A stretch of 64,000 nt of DNA from Gordius sp. MW1 (taxonomy: Eukaryota > Nematomorpha > Gordioida > Gordea > Gordiidae), in assembly GCA_964036665.1 (NCBI GenBank), contig OZ038532.1:12976537-13040536 (forward strand), written 5' to 3'. The notes beneath the pieces were generated by a model, which worked only from the letters and a program-made list of their open reading frames with translations, was not told where the DNA came from and made no database searches. Numbering within the stretch: the first letter of the stretch is position 1; the number at the start of each line of letters is the position of its first letter. The position numbers and the translations under genes are program-made. Of the stretch, positions 24,495-37,213 are shown one piece after another.

Positions 24495-24815
24495 GTTGCG
24501 ATACAACAAACTAATCGCAACAATAAAACGTTGTCTTATGTCAAAATGAATAGTTCTGGCAGCTTAAAACCTCTTTTCGGAAGTAAATCGAGGATAATAG
24601 GATTCTCAAATTGGCTTACTTTTATATATTTTTTCATGCTCTTTCACATAGAATCGAAAAAAATAAATATTTTTCTTTGAACCGTATTCATCCGATAAAA
24701 GTTGTCGTTTTCAGACGTGGTTTCTATGATCCCAAGTAAAAATTTATCAGAATCTAAAAACTATTACTTTGAAATCATAATCGCATAGAGCAGTTTTTAA
24801 AAATTAAGCAGTCAC
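24495..24815 (+). repeat. Representative class C monomer (321 bp, 25-bp deletion)
   Basis: This is an A-head monomer in which the run from one ATATTTTT to the next has been lost, so AAATAAATATTTTT joins directly to CTTTGAACCG. The missing stretch is 25 bp and is bounded by 8-bp direct repeats in intact copies. Class C copies also share CCGATAAAA (instead of CCGATGAAA) and the AGAGCAGTTTTTAAAA tail, so they form one lineage rather than many separate deletions. Others lie near 21.9, 23.3, 25.7, 30.5, 34.9, 37.6, 45.2, 48.9, 50.3, 51.3, 52.3, 53.6, 55.0, 56.0, 58.7 and 59.7 kb. Confidence 0.88.
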
Positions 24816-25160
24816 GTTGCGATACTACAAACTAATCGCAACAATAAAACGTTGTCTTTTGTCAAAATGATAGTTCTCGCAGCTTAAAACCTCTTTTCGG
24901 AAGTAAATCGAGGATAATAGGATTCTCAAATTGGCTTACTTTTATATATTTTTTCATGCTCTTTCACATAGAATCGAAAAAAATAAATATTTTTACCTCA
25001 AAATTTTTCACATATTTTTCTTTCAACCGTATGCATCCGATGAAAGTTGTCGTTTTCAGACGTGGTTTCTATCATCCCAAGTAAAAATTTATCAGAATCT
25101 GAAAACTATCACTTTGAAATCATGATCGCATAGAGCCATTTTCAAAAATTAAGCACTCAC
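24816..25160 (+). repeat. Mosaic monomer: B head, A body
   Basis: The copy starts as class B (CTTTTGTCAAAATGATAG, TTCTCGCAGC) and from CTCTTTTCGGAAG onward is class A through TTTTTTCATGCTC. Its dyad spacer has changed (GATACTACAAACTA) and it is preceded by AAGCAGTCACG, marks shared with copies near 51437, 55142 and 58877. The abrupt switch inside about 20 bp suggests gene conversion or crossover between A and B. The same mosaic then spread with its neighbours. Confidence 0.82.
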
Positions 25161-25506
25161 GTTGCGATACAACAAACTAATCGCAACAATTAAACGGTGT
25201 CTTATGTCAAAATGAATAGTTCTGGCAGCTTAAAACCTCTTTTCGGAAGTAAATCGAGGATAATAGGATTCTCAAATTGGCTTACTTTTATATATTTTTT
25301 CATGCTCTTTCACATAGAATCGAAAAAAATAAATATTTTTACCTCAAAATTTTTCACATATTTTTCTTTCAACCATATGCCTCCGATGAAAGTTGTCGTT
25401 TTCAGACGTGGTTTCTATGATCCCAAGTAAAAATTTATCAGAATCTGAAAACTATTACTTTGAAATCATGATCGCATAGAGCCATTTTCAAAAATTAAGC
25501 ACTCAC

Positions 25507-26856
25507 GTTGCGATACAAAAACTAATCGCAACAATAAAACGTTGTCTTATGTCAAAATGAATAGTTCTGGCAGCTTAAAACCTCTTTTCGGAAGTAAATC
25601 GAGGATAATAGGATTCTCAAATTGGCTTACTTTTATATATTTTTTCATGCTCTTTCACATAGAATCGAAAAAAAAAAATATTTTTCTTTGAACCGTATTC
25701 ATCCGATAAAAGTTGTCGTTTTCAGACGTGGTTTCTATGATCCCAAGTAAAAATTTATCAGAATCTAAAAACTATTACCTTGAAATCATAATCGCATAGA
25801 GCAGTTTTTAAAAATTCAGCACTCACGTTGCGATACAACAAACTAATCGCAACAATAAAACGTTGTCTTTTGTCAAAATGATAGTTCTCGCAGCTTAAAC
25901 CTCTTTGCGGAAGTCAATCGAGGGTAATAGGATTCTCAAATTGGCTTACTTTTATATATTTTTTTACGCTCTTTCACATAGAATCGAAAAAAATAAATAT
26001 TTTTACCTCAAAATTTTTCACCTATTTTTCTTTGAACTGTATTCATCCGATGATTGTCGTTTTCAGACGTGATTTTTATGATCCCAAGTAAAAATTTATC
26101 AGAATCTAAAAACTATTACTTTGAAATCATGATCGCATAGAGCCATTTTCAAAAATTAAGCACTCACGTTGCGATACAACAAACTAATCGCAACAATAAA
26201 ACGTTGTCTTATGTCAAAATGAATAGTTCTGGCAGCTTAAAACCTCTTTTCGGAAGTAAATCGAGGATAATAGGATCCTCAAATTGGCTTACTTTTATAT
26301 ATTTTTTCATGCTCTTTCACATAGAATCAAAAAAAAAATATTTTTACCTCAAAATTTTTCACATATTTTTCTTTCAACTGTATGCATCCGATGAAAGTTG
26401 TCGTTTTCAGACGTGGTTTCGATAATAAAAAGTAAAAATTTATCAGTATCAGAAAACTATTACTTTGAAATCATGATCGCATAGTGCATTTTTGAAAAAT
26501 TAAGCACTCACGTTGCGATACAACAAACTAATCGCAACAATAAAACGTTGTCTTTTGTCAAAATGATAGTTCTCGCAGCTTAAAACCTCTTTGCGGTAGT
26601 CAATCGAGGGTAATAGGATTCTCAAATTGGCTTACTTTTATATATTTTTTTACGCTCTTTCACATAGAATCAAAAAAAGTAAATACTTTTACCTCAAAAT
26701 TTTTCACATATTTTTCTTTGAACCGTATTCATCCGATGAAAGTTGTCGTTTTCAGACGTGGTTTCTATGATCCCAAGTAGAAATTTATCAGAATCTAAAA
26801 ACTATTACTTTGAAATCATGATCGCATAGAGCAGTTTTCAAAAATTAAGCACTCAC
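25507..26856 (+). repeat. Four-monomer cassette C-B1-A1-B2, copy 2
   Basis: The members follow the order and marks of the cassette at 23141, over about 1350 bp. The dyad spacer of the first member has lost one base (ACAAAAACTA). B1 carries CAGACGTGATTTTTATG, and A1 has the GGATCC site at 26273-26278 with a shortened A-run and a GATAATAAAAAG tail. It lies downstream of the mosaic monomer at 24816 and an A copy, an arrangement repeated at 52127, 55837 and 59573. Confidence 0.87.
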
Positions 26857-28232
26857 GTTGCGATACAACAAACTAATCGCAACAGTAAAACGTTGTCTTA
26901 TGTCAAAATGAATAGTTCTGGCAGCTTAAAACCTCTTTTCGGAAGTAAATCGAGGATAATAGGATTCTCAAATTGGCTTACTTTTATATATTTTTTCATG
27001 CTCTTTCACATAAAATCGAAAAAAATAAATATTTTTACCTCAAAATTTTTCACATATTTTTCTTTCAACCGTATGCATCCGATGAAAGTTGTCGTTTTCA
27101 GACGTGGTTTCTATGATCCCAAGTAAAAATTTATCAGAATCTGAACAATATTACTTTGAAATCATGATCGCATAGAGCCATTTTCAAAAATTAAGCACTC
27201 ACGTTGCGATACAACAAACTTATCTTAACAATAAAACGTTGTCTTTTGTCAAAATGATAGTTCTCGCAGCTTAAAACCTCTTTGCGGAAGTCAATCGAGG
27301 GTAATAGGATTCTCAAATTGGTTTACTTTTATATATTATTTTACGCTCTTTCACATAGAATCGAAAAAAATAAATATTTTTACCTCAAAAATTTTCACAT
27401 ATTTTTCTTTGAACTGTATTCATCCGATGAAAGTTGTCGTTTTCAGACGTCGTTTCTATGATCCCAAGTAAAAATTTATCAGAATATAAAAACTATTACT
27501 TTAAAATCATAACCGCATAGAGCAGTTTTTAAAATTAAGCACTATCGTTGCGATACAACAAACTAATCGCAACAATAAAACGTTGTCTTATGTCAAAATG
27601 AATAGTTCTGGCAGCTTAAAACCTCTTTTCGGAAGTAAATCGAGGATAATAAGATTCTCAAATTGGCTTACTTTTATATATTTTTTCATGCTCTTTCACA
27701 TAGAATCGAAAAAAATAAATATTTTTACCTCAAAATATTTCACATATTTTTCTTTCAACTGTATGCATCCGATGAAAGTTGTCGTTTTCAGACGTGGTTT
27801 CGATGATAAAAAGTAAAAATTTATCAGAATCAGAAAACTATTACTTTGAAATCATGATCGCACAGTGCATTTTTGAAAAATTAAGAACTCACGTTGCGAT
27901 ACAACAAACTAATCGCAACAATAAAACGTTGTCTTTTGTCAAAATGATAGTCTCGCAGCTTAAAACCTCTTTGCGGACGTCAATCGAGGGTAATAGGATT
28001 CTCAAATTGGCTTACTTTTATATATTTTTTTACGCTCTTTCACATAGAATCGAAAAAAATTAATATTTTTACCTCAAAATTTTTCACATATTTTTCTTTG
28101 AACTGTATTCATCCGATGACTGTCGTTTTCAGACGTGGTTTTTATGATCCCAAGTAAAAATTTATCAGAATCTAAAAACTATTACTTTGAAATCATGATC
28201 GCATAGAGCCATTTTCAAAAATTAAGACTCAC

Positions 28233-28574
28233 GTTGCGATACAACAAACTTATCTTAACAATAAAACGTTGTCTTTTGTCAAAATGATAGTTCTCGCAGC
28301 TTAAAACCTCTTTTCGGAAGTAAATCGAGGATAATAGGATTCTCAAATTGGCTTACTTTTATATATTTTTTTACGCTCTTTCACATAGAATCGAAAAAAA
28401 TAAATATTTTTACCTCAAAATTTTTCACATATTTTTCTTTGAACTGTATTTATATGATTATTGTCGTTTTCAGACGTGGTTTTTATGATCCCAAGTAAAA
28501 ATTTATCAGAATTTAAAAACTATTACTTTGAAATCATGATCGCATAGAGCCATTTTCAAAAATTAGGCACTCAC
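28233..28574 (+). repeat. Double-switch mosaic monomer with broken dyad arm
   Basis: The head is class B (ATGATAGTTCTCGC), the middle is class A (TTTTCGGAAGTAAATCG, AGGATAATAGG), and the part after that is class B again (TTTTTTTACGCTC). The right dyad arm is ATCTTAAC instead of ATCGCAAC. Related mosaics with the same broken arm occur near 57550, 57890, 61290, 61975 and 63010. Two switches within about 150 bp are more easily explained by gene conversion than by a single crossover. Confidence 0.75.
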
Positions 28575-29606
28575 GTTGCGATACAACAAACTAATCGCAA
28601 CAATAAAACGTTGTTTTTTGTTAAAATGATAGTTCTCGCAGCTTAAACCTCTTTGCGGAAGTCAATCGAGGGTAATAGGATTCTCAAATTGGCTTACTTT
28701 TATATATTTTTTTACGCTCTTTCACATAGAATCGAAAAAAATAAATATTTTTACCTCAAAATTTTTCACATATTTTTCTTTGAACTGTATTCATCCGATG
28801 ATTGTCGTTTTCAGACGTGGTTTTTATGATCCCAAGTAAAAATTTATCAGAATCTAAAAACTATTACTTTGAAATCATGATCGCATAGAGCCATTTTCAA
28901 AAATTAAGCACTCACGTTGCGATACAACAAACTAATCGCAACAATAAAACGTTGTCTTATGTCAAAATGAATAGTTCTGGCAGCTTAAAACCTCTTTTCG
29001 GAAGTAAATCGAGGATAATAGGATCCTCAAATTGGCTTACTTTTATATATTTTTTCATGCTCTTTCACATAGAATCAAAAAAAATAAATATTTTTACCTC
29101 AAAATTTTTCACATATTTTTCTTTCAACTGTATGCATCCGATGAAAGTTGTCGTTTTCAGACGTGGTTTCGATGATAAAAAGTAAAAATTTATCAGAATC
29201 AGAAAACTATTACTTTGAAATCATGATCGCATAGTGCATTTTTGAAAAATTAAGCACTCACGTTGCGATACAACAAACTAATCGCAACAATAAAACGTTG
29301 TCTTTTGTCAAAATGATAGTTCTCGCAGCTTAAAACCTCTTTGCGGTAGTCAATCGAGGGTAATAGGATTCTCAAATTGGCTTACTTTTATATATTTTTT
29401 TACGCTCTTTCACATAGAATCAAAAAAAGTAAATACTTTTACCTCAAAATTTTTCACATATTTTTCTTTGAACCGTATTCATCCGATGAAAGTTGTCGTT
29501 TTCAGACGTGGTTTCTATGATCCCAAGTAGAAATTTATCAGAATCTAAAAACTATTACTTTGAAATCATGATCGCATAGAGCAGTTTTCAAAAATTAAGC
29601 ACTCAC
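28575..29606 (+). repeat. Incomplete cassette B1-A1-B2
   Basis: Three of the four cassette members occur in the usual order with GCTTAAACCTC, GGATCC (29021-29026) and GCGGTAGTC marks, but the C member in front is replaced by a mosaic monomer. The B1 head has TTGTTTTTTGTTAAAATG, a private variant. The A1-B2 part is the left part of the block repeated from about 33430 at an offset of 4444 bp. Confidence 0.82.
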
Positions 29607-32600
29607 GTTGCGATACAACAAACTAATCGCAACAATAAAACGTTGTCTTATGTCAAAATGAATAGTTCTGGCAGCTTAAAACCTCTTTTCGGAAGTAATT
29701 CGAGGATAATAGGATTCTCAAATTGGCTTACTTTTATATATTTTTTTACGCTCTTTCACATAGAATCGAAAAAAATAAATATTTTTACCTCAAAATTTTT
29801 CACATATTTTTCTTTGAACTGTATTCATCCGATGATTGTCGTTTTCAGACGTGGTTTTTATGATCCCAAGTAAAAATTTATCAGAATTTAAAAACTATTA
29901 CTTTGAAATCATGATCGCATAGAGCCATTTTCAAAAATTAGGCACTCACGTTGCGATACAACAAACTAATCGCAACAATAAAACGTTGTCTTTTGTCAAA
30001 ATGATAGTCTCGCAGCTTAAAACCTCTTTGCGGACGTCAATCGAGGGTAATAGGATTCTCAAATTGGCTTACTTTTATATATTTTTTTACGCTCTTTCAC
30101 ATAGAATCGAAAAAAATTAATATTTTTACCTCAAAATTTTTCACATATTTTTCTTTGAACTGTATTCATCCGATGATTGTCGTTTTCAGACGTGGTTTTT
30201 ATGATCCCAAGTAAAAATTTATCAGAATCTGAAAACTATCACTTTGAAATCATGATCGCATAGAGCCATTTTTTAAAATTAAGCACTCACGTTGCGATAC
30301 AACAAACTAATCGCAACAATTAAACGGTGTCTTATGTCAAAATGAATAGTTCTGGCAGCTTAAAACCTCTTTTCGGAAGTAAATCGAGGATAATAGGATT
30401 CTCAAATTGGCTTACTTTTATATATTTTTTCATGCTCTTTCACATAGAATCGAAAAAAAAAAATTATTTTTCTTTGAACCGTATTCATCCGATAAAATTT
30501 GTCGTTTTCAGACGTGGTTTCTATGATCCCAAGTAAAAATTTATCAGAATCTAAAAACTATTACTTTGAAATCATAATCGCATAGAGCAGTTTTTAAAAA
30601 TTTAGCACTCACGTTGCGATACAACAAACTAATTGCAACAATAAAACGTTGTCTTTTGTCAAAATGATAGTTCCCGCAGCTTAAACCTCTTTGCGGAAGT
30701 CAATCGAGGGTAATAGGATTCTCAAATTGGCTTACTTTTATATATTTTTTTACGCTCTTTCACATAGAATCGAAAAAAATAAATATTTTTACCTCAAAAT
30801 TTTTCACATATTTTTCTTTGAACTGTATTCATCCGATGATTGTCGTTTTCAGACGTGGTTTTTATGATCCCAAGTAAAAATTTATCAGAATCTAAAAACT
30901 ATTACTTTGAAATCATGATCGCATAGAGCCATTTTCAAAAATTAAGCACTCACGTTGCGATACAACAAACTAATCGCAACAATAAAACGTTGTCTTATGT
31001 CAAAATGAATAGTTCTGGCAGCTTAAAACCTCTTTTCGGAAGTAAATCGAGGATAATAGGATCCTCAAATTGGCTTACTTTTATATATTTTTTCATGCTC
31101 TTTCACATAGAATCAAAAAAAAATAAATATTTTTACCTCAAAATTTTTCACATATTTTTCTTTCAACTGTATGCATCCGATTGTCGTTTTCAGACGTGGT
31201 TTCGATGATGAAAAGTAAAAATTTATCAGAATCAGAAAACTATTACTTTGAAATCATGATCGCATAGTGCATTTTTGAAAAATTAAGCACTCACGTTGCG
31301 ATACAACAAACTAATCGCAACAATAAAACGTTGTCTTTTGTCAAAATGATAGTTCTCGCAGCTTAAAACCTCTTTGCGGTAGTCAATCGAGGGTAATAGG
31401 ATTCTCAAATTGGCTTACTTTTATATATTTTTTTACGCTCTTTCACATAGAATCAAAAAAAGTAAATACTTTTACCTCAAAACTTTTCACATATTTTTCT
31501 TTGAACCGTATTCATCCGATGAAAGTTGTCGTTTTCAGACGTGGTTTCTATGATCCCAAGTAGAAATTTATCAGAATCTAAAAACTATTACTTTGAAATC
31601 ATGATCGCATAGAGCAGTTTTCAAAAATTAAGCACTCACGTTGCGATACAACAAACTAATCGCAACAATAAAACGTTGTCTTATGTCAAAATGAATAGTT
31701 CTGGCAGCTTAAAACCTCTTTTCGGAAGTAAATCGAGGATAATAGGATTCTCAAATTGGCTTACTTTTATATATTTTTTCATGCTCTTTCACATAGAATC
31801 GAAAAAAATAAATATTTTTACCTCAAGATTTTTCACATATTTTTTATTCAACCGTATGCATCCGATGAAAGTTGTCGTTTTCAGACGTGGTTTCTATGAT
31901 CCCAAGTAAAAATTTATCAGAATCTGAACACTATTACTTTGAAATCAGGATCGCATAGAGCCATTTTCAAAAATTAAGCACTCACGTTGCGATACAACAA
32001 ACTTATCTTAACAATAAAACGTTGTCTTTTGTAAAAATGATAGTTCTCGCAGCTTAAAACCTCTTTGCGGAACTCAATCGAGGGTAATAGGATTCTCAAA
32101 TTGGCTTACTTTTATATATTCTTTTACGCTCTTTCACATAGAATCGAAAAAAATAAATATTTTTACCTCAAAAATTTTCACATATTTTTCTTTGAACTGT
32201 ATTCATCCGATGAAAGTTGTCGTTTTCAGACGTGGTTTCTATGATCCCAAGTAAAAATTTATCAGAATCTAAAAACTATTACTTTGAAATCATAATCGCA
32301 TAGAGCAGTTTTTAAAATTAAGCACTATCGTTGCGATACAACAAACTAATCGCAACAATAAAACGTTGTCTTATGTCAAAATGAATAGTTCTGGCAGCTT
32401 AAAACCTCTTTTCGGAAGTAAATCGAGGATAATACGATTCTCAAATTGGCTTACTTTTATATATTTTTTCATGCTCTTTCACATAGAATCGAAAAAAATA
32501 AATATTTTTACCTCAAAATTTTTCACATATTTTTCTTTCAACTGTATGCATCCGATGAAAGTTGTCGTTTTCAGACGTGGTTTCGATGATAAAAAGTAAA

Positions 32601-32805
32601 AATTTATCAGAATCAGAAAACTATTACTTTGAAATCATGATCGCACAGTGCATTTTTGAAAAATTAAGCACTCACGTTGCGATACAACAAACTAATCGCA
32701 ACAATAAAACGTTGTCTTTTGTCAAAATGATAGTCTCGCAGCTTAAAACCTCTTTGCGGACGTCTATCGAGGGTAATAGGATTCTCAAATTGGCTTACTT
32801 TTATA
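28985..32805 (+). repeat. About 3.8-kb block, copied at ~33430-37255
   Basis: Eleven monomers match 33430-37255 in order at an offset of 4444-4449 bp. Shared rare marks include GGAAGTAATTCGAGG (29693/34137), AAACGGTGTC after a CATTTTTTAAAATT tail (30325/34769), AGTTCCCGCAGC (30671/35115), CTCAAGATTTTTC (31823/36273) and GATAATACGATTC (32430/36879). The first copy has a private 6-bp loss near 31179. Ends are set where the marks stop agreeing and are accurate only to a few tens of bases. Confidence 0.84.
30291..31639 (+). repeat. Four-monomer cassette C-B1-A1-B2, copy 3
   Basis: Usual order and marks over 1349 bp, inside the 3.8-kb block. C has CGATAAAATTTGTCG. B1 has a broken right dyad arm (ATTGCAAC) and AGTTCCCGCAGC. 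A1 has GGATCC at 31059-31064 and a GATGATGAAAAG tail, and has lost 6 bp in CATCCGATTGTCG. B2 has CTCAAAACTTTTC. Most of these marks, though not the 6-bp loss, are shared with the cassettes at 34735 and 37466, which are its closest relatives. Confidence 0.86.
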
Positions 32806-32939
32806 TATTTTTTCATGCTCTTTCACATAGAATCAAAAAAAATAAATATTTTTACCTCAAAATTTTTCACATATTTTTCTTTCAAATGCATCCGATGAAA
32901 GTTGTCGTTTTCAGACGTGGTTTCGATGATAAAAAGTAA
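32562..32939 (+). other. Longest open frame in the window (125 codons), judged non-coding
   Basis: This frame crosses a monomer junction. It stays open because the usual GCATAGTGC has become GCACAGTGC, removing a TAG, and because GATAGTTCTC has lost a base to give GATAGTCTC. Related read-through frames start at 27779, 37011, 39743 and 45894 in copies with the same two changes. No domain is recognisable, and the translation is composed of the satellite read in another frame. It is listed only to show how long chance frames become here. Confidence 0.75.
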
Positions 32940-33429
32940 AAATTTATCAGAATTAGAAAACTATTACTTTGAAATCATGATCGCATAGTGCATTTTTGAA
33001 AAATTAAGCACTCACGTTGCGATACAACAAACTAATCGCAACAATAAAACGTTGTCTTTTGTCAAAATGATAGTTCTCGCAGCTTAAAACCTCTTTGCGG
33101 TAGTCAATCGAGGGTAATAGGATTCTCAAATTGGCTTACTTTTATATATTTTTTTACGCTCTTTCACATAGAATCGAAAAAAATTAATATTTTTACCTCA
33201 AAATTTTTCACATATTTTTCTTTCAACTGTATGCATCCGATGAAAGTTGTCGTTTTCAGACGTGGTTTCGATGATAAAAAGTAAAAATTTATCAGAATCA
33301 GAAAACTATTACTTTGAAATCATGATCGCATAGTGCATTTTTGAAAAATTAAGCACTCACGTTGCGATACAACAAACTAATCGCAACAATAAAACGTTGT
33401 CTTTTGTCAAAATGATAGTTCTCGCAGCT
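32806..33429 (+). repeat. Link monomers between the two 3.8-kb blocks
   Basis: The stretch holds satellite only. It carries A-type and B-type halves joined irregularly, including an A tail that lost several bases (TTTCAAATGCATCC near 32881) and a B2-type head (GCGGTAGTC near 33099) joined to a GATGATAAAAAG tail. It is about the length expected if the 4444-bp unit were 3.8 kb of shared block plus two remodelled monomers. Confidence 0.7.
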
Positions 33430-34481
33430 TAAAACCTCTTTTCGGAAGTAAATCGAGGATAATAGGATCCTCAAATTGGCTTACTTTTATATATTTTTTC
33501 ATGCTCTTTCACATAGAATCAAAAAAAATAAATATTTTTACCTCAAAATTTTTCACATATTTTTCTTTCAACTGTATGCATCCGATGAAAGTTGTCGTTT
33601 TCAGACGTGGTTTCGATGATAAAAAGTAAAAATTTATCAGAATCAGAAAACTATTACTTTGAAATCATGATCGCATAGTGCATTTTTGAAAAATTAAGCA
33701 CTCACGTTGCGATACAACAAACTAATCGCAACAATAAAACGTTGTCTTTTGTCAAAATGATAGTTCTCGCAGCTTAAAACCTCTTTGCGGTAGTCAATCG
33801 AGGGTAATAGGATTCTCAAATTGGCTTACTTTTATATATTTTTTTACGCTCTTTCACATAGAATCAAAAAAAGTAAATACTTTTACCTCAAAATTTTTCA
33901 CATATTTTTCTTTGAACCGTATTCATCCGATGAAAGTTGTCGTTTTCAGACGTGGTTTCTATGATCCCAAGTAGAAATTTATCAGAATCTAAAAACTATT
34001 ACTTTGAAATCATGATCGCATAGAGCAGTTTTCAAAAATTAAGCACTCACGTTGCGATACAACAAACTAATCGCAACAATAAAACGTTGTCTTATGTCAA
34101 AATGAATAGTTCTGGCAGCTTAAAACCTCTTTTCGGAAGTAATTCGAGGATAATAGGATTCTCAAATTGGCTTACTTTTATATATTTTTTTACGCTCTTT
34201 CACATAGAATCGAAAAAAATAAATATTTTTACCTCAAAATTTTTCACATATTTTTCTTTGAACTGTATTCATCCGATGATTGTCGTTTTCAGACGTGGTT
34301 TTTATGATCCCAAGTAAAAATTTATCAGAATTTAAAAACTATTACTTTGAAATCATGATCGCATAGAGCCATTTTCAAAAATTAGGCACTCACGTTGCGA
34401 TACAACAAACTAATCGCAACAATAAAACGTTGTCTTTTGTCAAAATGATAGTCTCGCAGCTTAAAACCTCTTTGCGGACGT

Positions 34482-37213
34482 CAATCGAGGGTAATAGGAT
34501 TCTCAAATTGGCTTACTTTTATATATTTTTTTACGCTCTTTCACATAGAATCGAAAAAAATTAATATTTTTACCTCAAAATTTTTCACATATTTTTCTTT
34601 GAACTGTATTCATCCGATGATTGTCGTTTTCAGACGTGGTTTTTATGATCCCAAGTAAAAATTTATCAGAATCTGAAAACTATCACTTTGAAATCATGAT
34701 CGCATAGAGCCATTTTTTAAAATTAAGCACTCACGTTGCGATACAACAAACTAATCGCAACAATTAAACGGTGTCTTATGTCAAAATGAATAGTTCTGGC
34801 AGCTTAAAACCTCTTTTCGGAAGTAAATCGAGGATAATAGGATTCTCAAATTGGCTTACTTTTATATATTTTTTCATGCTCTTTCACATAGAATCGAAAA
34901 AAAAAATTATTTTTCTTTGAACCGTATTCATCCGATAAAATTTGTCGTTTTCAGACGTGGTTTCTATGATCCCAAGTAAAAATTTATCAGAATCTAAAAA
35001 CTATTACTTTGAAATCATAATCGCATAGAGCAGTTTTTAAAAATTTAGCACTCACGTTGCGATACAACAAACTAATTGCAACAATAAAACGTTGTCTTTT
35101 GTCAAAATGATAGTTCCCGCAGCTTAAACCTCTTTGCGGAAGTCAATCGAGGGTAATAGGATTCTCAAATTGGCTTACTTTTATATATTTTTTTACGCTC
35201 TTTCACATAGAATCGAAAAAAATAAATATTTTTACCTCAAAATTTTTCACATATTTTTCTTTGAACTGTATTCATCCGATGATTGTCGTTTTCAGACGTG
35301 GTTTTTATGATCCCAAGTAAAAATTTATCAGAATCTAAAAACTATTACTTTGAAATCATGATCGCATAGAGCCATTTTCAAAAATTAAGCACTCACGTTG
35401 CGATACAACAAACTAATCGCAACAATAAAACGTTGTCTTATGTCAAAATGAATAGTTCTGGCAGCTTAAAACCTCTTTTCGGAAGTAAATCGAGGATAAT
35501 AGGATCCTCAAATTGGCTTACTTTTATATATTTTTTCATGCTCTTTCACATAGAATCAAAAAAAAATAAATATTTTTACCTCAAAATTTTTCACATATTT
35601 TTCTTTCAACTGTATGCATCCGATGAAAGTTGTCGTTTTCAGACGTGGTTTCGATGATGAAAAGTAAAAATTTATCAGAATCAGAAAACTATTACTTTGA
35701 AATCATGATCGCATAGTGCATTTTTGAAAAATTAAGCACTCACGTTGCGATACAACAAACTAATCGCAACAATAAAACGTTGTCTTTTGTCAAAATGATA
35801 GTTCTCGCAGCTTAAAACCTCTTTGCGGTAGTCAATCGAGGGTAATAGGATTCTCAAATTGGCTTACTTTTATATATTTTTTTACGCTCTTTCACATAGA
35901 ATCAAAAAAAGTAAATACTTTTACCTCAAAACTTTTCACATATTTTTCTTTGAACCGTATTCATCCGATGAAAGTTGTCGTTTTCAGACGTGGTTTCTAT
36001 GATCCCAAGTAGAAATTTATCAGAATCTAAAAACTATTACTTTGAAATCATGATCGCATAGAGCAGTTTTCAAAAATTAAGCACTCACGTTGCGATACAA
36101 CAAACTAATCGCAACAATAAAACGTTGTCTTATGTCAAAATGAATAGTTCTGGCAGCTTAAAACCTCTTTTCGGAAGTAAATCGAGGATAATAGGATTCT
36201 CAAATTGGCTTACTTTTATATATTTTTTCATGCTCTTTCACATAGAATCGAAAAAAATAAATATTTTTACCTCAAGATTTTTCACATATTTTTTATTCAA
36301 CCGTATGCATCCGATGAAAGTTGTCGTTTTCAGACGTGGTTTCTATGATCCCAAGTAAAAATTTATCAGAATCTGAACACTATTACTTTGAAATCAGGAT
36401 CGCATAGAGCCATTTTCAAAAATTAAGCACTCACGTTGCGATACAACAAACTTATCTTAACAATAAAACGTTGTCTTTTGTAAAAATGATAGTTCTCGCA
36501 GCTTAAAACCTCTTTGCGGAACTCAATCGAGGGTAATAGGATTCTCAAATTGGCTTACTTTTATATATTCTTTTACGCTCTTTCACATAGAATCGAAAAA
36601 AATAAATATTTTTACCTCAAAAATTTTCACATATTTTTCTTTGAACTGTATTCATCCGATGAAAGTTGTCGTTTTCAGACGTGGTTTCTATGATCCCAAG
36701 TAAAAATTTATCAGAATCTAAAAACTATTACTTTGAAATCATAATCGCATAGAGCAGTTTTTAAAATTAAGCACTATCGTTGCGATACAACAAACTAATC
36801 GCAACAATAAAACGTTGTCTTATGTCAAAATGAATAGTTCTGGCAGCTTAAAACCTCTTTTCGGAAGTAAATCGAGGATAATACGATTCTCAAATTGGCT
36901 TACTTTTATATATTTTTTCATGCTCTTTCACATAGAATCGAAAAAAATAAATATTTTTACCTCAAAATTTTTCACATATTTTTCTTTCAACTGTATGCAT
37001 CCGATGAAAGTTGTCGTTTTCAGACGTGGTTTCGATGATAAAAAGTAAAAATTTATCAGAATCAGAAAACTATAACTTTGAAATCATGATCGCACAGTGC
37101 ATTTTTGAAAAATTAAGCACTCACGTTGCGATACAACAAACTAATCGCAACAATAAAACGTTGTCTTTTGTCAAAATGATAGTCTCGCAGCTTAAAACCT
37201 CTTTGCGGACGTC
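34482..37213 (+). repeat. Eight-monomer tandem unit of 2732 bp, copy 1
   Basis: This segment and the next (37214-39945) match at a constant offset of 2731-2732 bp and share all rare marks of the C-B1-A1-B2 cassette with its flanking A and B copies. Differences are few: CTCTTTTCTTAAG near 37553 and a one-base change in A-run length are private to copy 2, and TATAACTTTG near 37072 is private to copy 1. The high identity suggests a recent tandem duplication. Confidence 0.86.
34735..36088 (+). repeat. Four-monomer cassette C-B1-A1-B2, copy 4
   Basis: About 1354 bp in the usual order, with GGATCC at 35502-35507. It is nearly identical to 30291-31639, except that it keeps the six bases that copy lost and has one A fewer in the C member's A-run. 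It is the left half of the 2732-bp tandem unit. Confidence 0.86.
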
